Origin: Flavobacteriales bacterium
Lineage (GTDB): Bacteria; Bacteroidota; Bacteroidia; Flavobacteriales; BACL11
Direction: 5' to 3'
NCBI GenBank assembly: GCA_002724895.1
Contig: PBQB01000042.1
Coordinates: 1-9,303, forward strand
Length of the DNA stretch: 9,303 bases
The position numbers and the translations under genes were made by a program. The notes under the pieces were generated by a model. The model made no database searches. It was not told the origin of the DNA and saw only the letters and a list, made by a program, of their open reading frames with translations. Shown here one piece after another: positions 6,234-9,303 of this stretch (its first letter is position 1; each line of letters starts with the position of its first letter).

Positions 6234-8035
6234 TGCGATTAATATTCATTTTCATGCTTTGTGGTCTTTTTGCTTTTTCACAAAAAAACCGTCAGCAAAT
6301 TGCTTTCCAATATTATTTAAATGGAGAATATCAAAAGGCAGTGTTAATATATGAGGATTTAGAAAAAGAAAAATTTTCAGTTGCATATTATAATCCTCAT
6401 TTTATGTCATTATTGCAATTAGAAGAATATAAAAAAGCTGAAAAATTAGCTAGAAAATTAGTAAAAAAATTCCCAACTAGTATTAATTATCAATTAGAAA
6501 TAGGTATTTGTCAGCAAAAATCAGGAGATCAAATTAGTGCCGAAAAAACATACGAAAAAATATATTTGGATTTTCAAGGCAAAAGAGGAGAAACATTTAA
6601 CTTGGCAAATACATTTTTACGACATTCAATGTATCAAGAAGCATTGGATGTTTATCTATTATCAGAAGAGTTGAACCCTTCTAATTATTTTCATTTACAA
6701 AAAGCAAACATTTATTCTAATTTGGGAAATTCTGAAATGATGATTTTTGAATATTTAGAGGAATTAATAAGAAATCCTAATCAAAAATCTTTTATTATTT
6801 CGAAGATTCAGAAATTTTTAGATAATGATGGAATAAAAACTGATAAAAATTTTCAGCTTGTTAAAAAAAAATTATTACTTAGAATGAAAAAGTATAATAA
6901 TAATGAGCTAGTTGAATTATTAGTTTGGTTATTTATGCAGAATAACCAATTTGATTTAGCCTTAACTCAGGCTATAGCTTTAGATAAAAGGAATAATTTT
7001 GATGGTAGTAAAGTTTTTGAATTGGGAGAAACTTTATTAGATTATGAATATTTTGATATAGCTGTTAAAGCATTTGAATTTGTTATTAATAAAGGACAAA
7101 ATAATTATTTATTTATTCCAGCTAACATTAATAAATTATATGCTCAAACCAAAATCATAAAAATTAATAATGACTTTACATTAGAAGATATTGATAAATC
7201 TTATAAATTTTTAATAAACCAGCTAGGTAATTCTTATAAAACTGTAACACTATTGTCAAATTATGCGCATTTTAAAGCCTTTAATTTAAAAGATTTAACC
7301 TCAGCAAAAATTATACTTGAAGAAACTATGTCAATTCCACAAATAGATGTATACGATTTAGCAGAATGTAAAATTGAATATGCAGATATTCAATTATTGC
7401 TTGGCAATACATGGGAAGCATTGCTTTATTATTCTCAAGTTGAAAAAGATTTTAAGGAGCACCCTATAGGTCATCAGGCAAAGTTAAAAAGAGCAAAAGT
7501 TTCATATTATCAAGGAAATTTTAATTGGGTGCAAGCACAGTTAAAAATATTGAAAGCATCAACCTCAAAACTAATTTCTAATGATGCTATGGATTTATCT
7601 CTATTGATCTCTGATAACTATAATCTTGATACTTCTGAAGTTGCTATGCGTTTATTTGCAAAATCTGATTTATTATTATATCAGCAGAATTATGAACAAG
7701 CAATTCGAAATTTTGATTCAATTCTATTTGCTTTTCCTGGCCATTCACTTTCTGATGAAATATATTTAAGGAAAGCACAAATTTATTTTGATAAAGATAA
7801 TTTTAATAAAGCGATAGATATGTGTCAAAAAATTTTAGATGAATGGAGTAATGATATTTTAGCTGATGAGGCATTATATAAACAAGCTAAGATTTACGAC
7901 TTAAATTTAAAAAATAAAGAAAAAGCAATGCAATTATATGAAAAATTGTTTTTGGAATATAATAGTAGTATTTATGCTTCATATTCTCGAAAAAGATTTA
8001 GATTTTTAAGAGGAGATAATATAAAAGTTGAGTGA
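6233..8035 (+). CDS. Secreted tetratricopeptide-repeat protein, serS-linked
   Basis: The 600-aa protein has a signal peptide (MRLIFIFMLCGLFAFSQ, probable cleavage near residue 17). The mature part is almost wholly helical repeats. Clear TPR-like units lie at about 21-55, 54-88, 90-120 and 121-150 (for example AFQYYLNGEYQKAVLIYEDL at 24-43), and again at about 478-512, 508-541 and 545-578 (for example YLRKAQIYFDKDNFNKAIDM at 511-530). The middle, about 205-450, is more divergent. No catalytic domain, lipobox or T9SS sorting tail is visible, so it is probably periplasmic or envelope-associated and acts as a protein-protein scaffold. Partner and pathway are unknown. As I recall, a TPR protein of this size next to serS recurs in Flavobacteriia, which suggests a conserved but uncharacterised role. 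The start codon ATG overlaps the serS stop by 1 nt and its own TGA overlaps the next ATG. Confidence 0.85.
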   Translation: MRLIFIFMLCGLFAFSQKNRQQIAFQYYLNGEYQKAVLIYEDLEKEKFSVAYYNPHFMSLLQLEEYKKAEKLARKLVKKFPTSINYQLEIGICQQKSGDQISAEKTYEKIYLDFQGKRGETFNLANTFLRHSMYQEALDVYLLSEELNPSNYFHLQKANIYSNLGNSEMMIFEYLEELIRNPNQKSFIISKIQKFLDNDGIKTDKNFQLVKKKLLLRMKKYNNNELVELLVWLFMQNNQFDLALTQAIALDKRNNFDGSKVFELGETLLDYEYFDIAVKAFEFVINKGQNNYLFIPANINKLYAQTKIIKINNDFTLEDIDKSYKFLINQLGNSYKTVTLLSNYAHFKAFNLKDLTSAKIILEETMSIPQIDVYDLAECKIEYADIQLLLGNTWEALLYYSQVEKDFKEHPIGHQAKLKRAKVSYYQGNFNWVQAQLKILKASTSKLISNDAMDLSLLISDNYNLDTSEVAMRLFAKSDLLLYQQNYEQAIRNFDSILFAFPGHSLSDEIYLRKAQIYFDKDNFNKAIDMCQKILDEWSNDILADEALYKQAKIYDLNLKNKEKAMQLYEKLFLEYNSSIYASYSRKRFRFLRGDNIKVE

Positions 8036-8346
8036 TGATTGTATATAACGTATCTTGTTCCGTGGACAAAAGTATTATTAAAGATTGGTTAAAATGGATT
8101 ATTGAAAATCACATTCCAGAAATTTTAAGTTGTAGTAGATTTATTGAGGCGAAGATATATAGAGTTGTTTCTTCAAAAGAAAATGACATAACTTATGCTA
8201 TAGCGTATAAATGTCATAATATAAAAGACCTACATCATTATCAAGCTAATTTTGCTTTAGATTTACAAAAAAAACATTTAGATAAATTTGGTGAAAAAGT
8301 ATTTTGTTTTCGAACGGTTTTAGAAGAAATTAATATAAAAAAATAG
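8035..8346 (+). CDS. DUF4286 family protein
   Basis: This is a small soluble protein of 103 aa (ATG at 8035; a GTG one codon earlier is possible). It resembles the DUF4286 family of Bacteroidota, which I recognise from three blocks: the opening strand IVYNVSCSVD, the segment DWLKWIIENHIPEIL at about 16-30, and the closing GEKVFCFRTVLEEI at about 86-99. The alternating pattern, a beta strand with a conserved W-x-x-W/H-I-P helix, suggests a dimeric ferredoxin-like (antibiotic-monooxygenase-type) alpha-beta fold, though this is inference. Function is unknown. There is no signal peptide, so it is probably cytoplasmic. It is joined to the TPR gene by a TGATG overlap, the third gene of the serS unit. 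Its TAG stop directly abuts the TAG of the convergent hydrolase. Confidence 0.85.
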   Translation: MIVYNVSCSVDKSIIKDWLKWIIENHIPEILSCSRFIEAKIYRVVSSKENDITYAIAYKCHNIKDLHHYQANFALDLQKKHLDKFGEKVFCFRTVLEEINIKK

Positions 8347-8985
8347 CTATTTTAAGAAAGGATTTGTTTCTTTTTCGTCTTTTAATATTGTACTGGGGCC
8401 ATGGCCAGCATAAATTTTTAAACTTTCATTAATGGGTAATATTTTTTCTGTAATACTGTTAATTAAAGTATTATAGTCTCCACCAGGAAGATCTGTTCTT
8501 CCAATACTATTTTTAAAAATTACATCCCCGGAAATGATAAAATTATCAACTTCATTATACAAACATATATGTCCTGGAGAATGGCCAGGGGTAAATAAAA
8601 TTTTAAAATTATAAGATCCCAATTGTATTTTCTGATTTTCTCTAATGAAATGAGTTGGTTTTGGAGAAGGTTTATATTCATCTAATCCATAAATCTTTGC
8701 AATATTTTCTGAGTTATTAAGTTGTTCTATTTCATTTATGTGTATATATAAATCTATTTTCCAAGTTTTGGAAACAAATTGATTTCCTAAAATATGATCT
8801 ATATGACAATGAGTATTAATTATTTTAATAGGATTTAATTTGTTTTTTTTAACAAAATCATATAATTTTTTTTCTTCTTCATTGGTGTAACATCCTGGAT
8901 CTATTATAAGACATTCTTTTTTACTATTGTAAATAATATATGTATTTTCTTGAAACGGGTTAAATGTAAAAGATTTTATTTTCAT
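8347..8985 (-). CDS. Metallo-beta-lactamase-fold hydrolase, glyoxalase II-like (YcbL type)
   Basis: The protein has 212 aa from the ATG at 8985. A longer reading frame back to 9060 adds 25 residues with no family match and would overlap the divergent gene, so I reject it. The opening MKIKSFTFNPFQENTYII is typical of this subfamily. Metal ligands are visible: T-H-C-H-I-D-H at 58-64 (H59, H61, D63, H64), H135 in TPGHSPG, D154 in SGDVIF and H195 in GHGP. The GRTDLPGGD block (162-170) is characteristic of small MBL hydrolases related to glyoxalase II. It probably hydrolyses a thioester such as S-lactoylglutathione or another thiol ester, using two bound metals; the true substrate is not evident. 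It is cytoplasmic, with no signal peptide. The gene is convergent with DUF4286 with no gap and divergent from a TSUP permease. Confidence 0.92.
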   Translation of the reverse strand: MKIKSFTFNPFQENTYIIYNSKKECLIIDPGCYTNEEEKKLYDFVKKNKLNPIKIINTHCHIDHILGNQFVSKTWKIDLYIHINEIEQLNNSENIAKIYGLDEYKPSPKPTHFIRENQKIQLGSYNFKILFTPGHSPGHICLYNEVDNFIISGDVIFKNSIGRTDLPGGDYNTLINSITEKILPINESLKIYAGHGPSTILKDEKETNPFLK

Positions 8986-8997
8986 GATTTTTTTTAA

Positions 8998-9005
8998 CAA
9001 ATATA
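8998..9005 (-). promoter_or_regulatory. Candidate -7 element for the MBL-fold hydrolase gene
   Basis: Read on the minus strand the sequence is TATATTTG, an exact TAnnTTTG match, 12 nt upstream of the ATG at 8985. The predicted start would leave a leader of only a few bases. No clear TTG lies at the proper distance upstream, so this is tentative. Confidence 0.35.
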
Positions 9006-9014
9006 TAAGTTCTT

Positions 9015-9022
9015 TATCTTTG
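9015..9022 (+). promoter_or_regulatory. Candidate -7 element for the TSUP permease gene
   Basis: TATCTTTG matches TAnnTTTG exactly and ends 9 nt before the ATG at 9032, so the transcript would be nearly leaderless. At the usual 19-nt spacing the -33 position (8992-8995) reads TTTT instead of TTTG. This is tentative. Confidence 0.35.
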
Positions 9023-9031
9023 TTAATTATT

Positions 9032-9303
9032 ATGGGTATAACAACTTTTATAATTCTCATTTTTATAGGTGTTATGGCAGGCTTTCTTTCAGGTGTAGTT
9101 GGAGTAGGGGGGGGATTGATAATTATACCTTTGCTAATTATTATGATAGGTTTAGACCAACATCAGGCGCAAGGAACATCAATTGCAGTATTGCTTCCTC
9201 CTGTTGGAATTTTAGCTGCTTTAAATTACCATAAGTTAGGATTTGTAAAATGGGAATACGCTCTTGTTATTGCTATCACATTTATTGTTGGAGGATATTA
9301 TGG
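9032..9303 (+). CDS. TSUP family (TauE/SafE) membrane permease, N-terminal part (cut by window end)
   Basis: An open frame from the ATG at 9032 runs off the window after 90 complete codons. It reads MGITTFIILIFIGVMAGFLS and continues with a glycine-rich GVVGVGGGLIIIPLL segment, then QAQGTSIAVLLPP and LNYHKLGFVKW. The G-x-x-S-G-x-x-G-x-G-G-G motif after the first helix, the A-x-G-T-S block and the G-x-V at the start of the second repeat are hallmarks of the TauE/SafE permeases. These are implicated in export of sulfite, sulfoacetate or other organosulfonates; the specific substrate cannot be told. Three hydrophobic segments are visible so far: about 2-16, 20-40 and 45-63. The gene is divergent from the hydrolase, 46 bp apart. 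The true length and the second half are outside the window. Confidence 0.88.
   Translation, partial: MGITTFIILIFIGVMAGFLSGVVGVGGGLIIIPLLIIMIGLDQHQAQGTSIAVLLPPVGILAALNYHKLGFVKWEYALVIAITFIVGGYY

Noticed and set aside
8986..9060. An N-terminal extension of the MBL-fold hydrolase starting at 9060
   Set aside because: The 25 extra residues do not resemble the family, and they would overlap the first codons of the divergent TSUP permease; the ATG at 8985 begins exactly at the family's usual N-terminus.

Overview
The window looks like a piece of a chromosome from a marine or otherwise free-living member of the Bacteroidota, most likely class Flavobacteriia. The DNA is strongly AT-rich. The order ssb-gldE-gldD is characteristic of that class. 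One protein carries a type IX secretion (T9SS) type A C-terminal sorting domain. Promoter-like sites match the Bacteroidota consensus TTG-N17..23-TAnnTTTG, and Shine-Dalgarno sequences are largely absent, with A-rich leaders instead. Genes are packed tightly, with overlapping starts and stops. This is a core, housekeeping-type region. I see no phage, insertion sequence, CRISPR array, tRNA or rRNA.

Layout, left to right. Positions 1-2777 (+) appear to be one operon: the last 13 codons of ssb (single-strand binding protein, ending in its DDLPF tail), gldE (CNNM/CBS/CorC membrane protein), gldD (gliding/T9SS lipoprotein) and an EamA-type drug/metabolite transporter. It meets, with overlapping stop codons, a gene on the minus strand (2774-3898) for a secreted M43 pappalysin-like zinc metalloprotease with a T9SS sorting domain. 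A divergent intergenic region (3899-4057) holds a good promoter for rplU (L21) and rpmA (L27), closed by a clear intrinsic terminator at 4910-4938. L21 carries a C-terminal tail of eleven lysine-rich pentapeptides encoded by a 15-bp tandem repeat. A candidate promoter overlapping that terminator leads into serS, a secreted TPR protein and a DUF4286 protein, each joined to the next by a 1-nt start/stop overlap. The DUF4286 gene abuts, stop to stop, a minus-strand metallo-beta-lactamase-fold hydrolase. A 46-bp divergent spacer then separates that hydrolase from a TSUP (TauE/SafE) family permease, which is cut by the window end.

Functionally, the left part connects the gliding/T9SS accessory proteins GldE and GldD with a probable T9SS cargo protease nearby. 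The middle part is translation (L21, L27, seryl-tRNA synthetase). The right part is a conserved but poorly characterised serS-linked cassette plus general metabolism. Several start codons were moved inward from the longest possible ORF: M43 protease 3898, rplU 4058, serS 4968, DUF4286 8035 and hydrolase 8985. I found no convincing undescribed system. The most unusual item is the repeat-bearing L21 tail.
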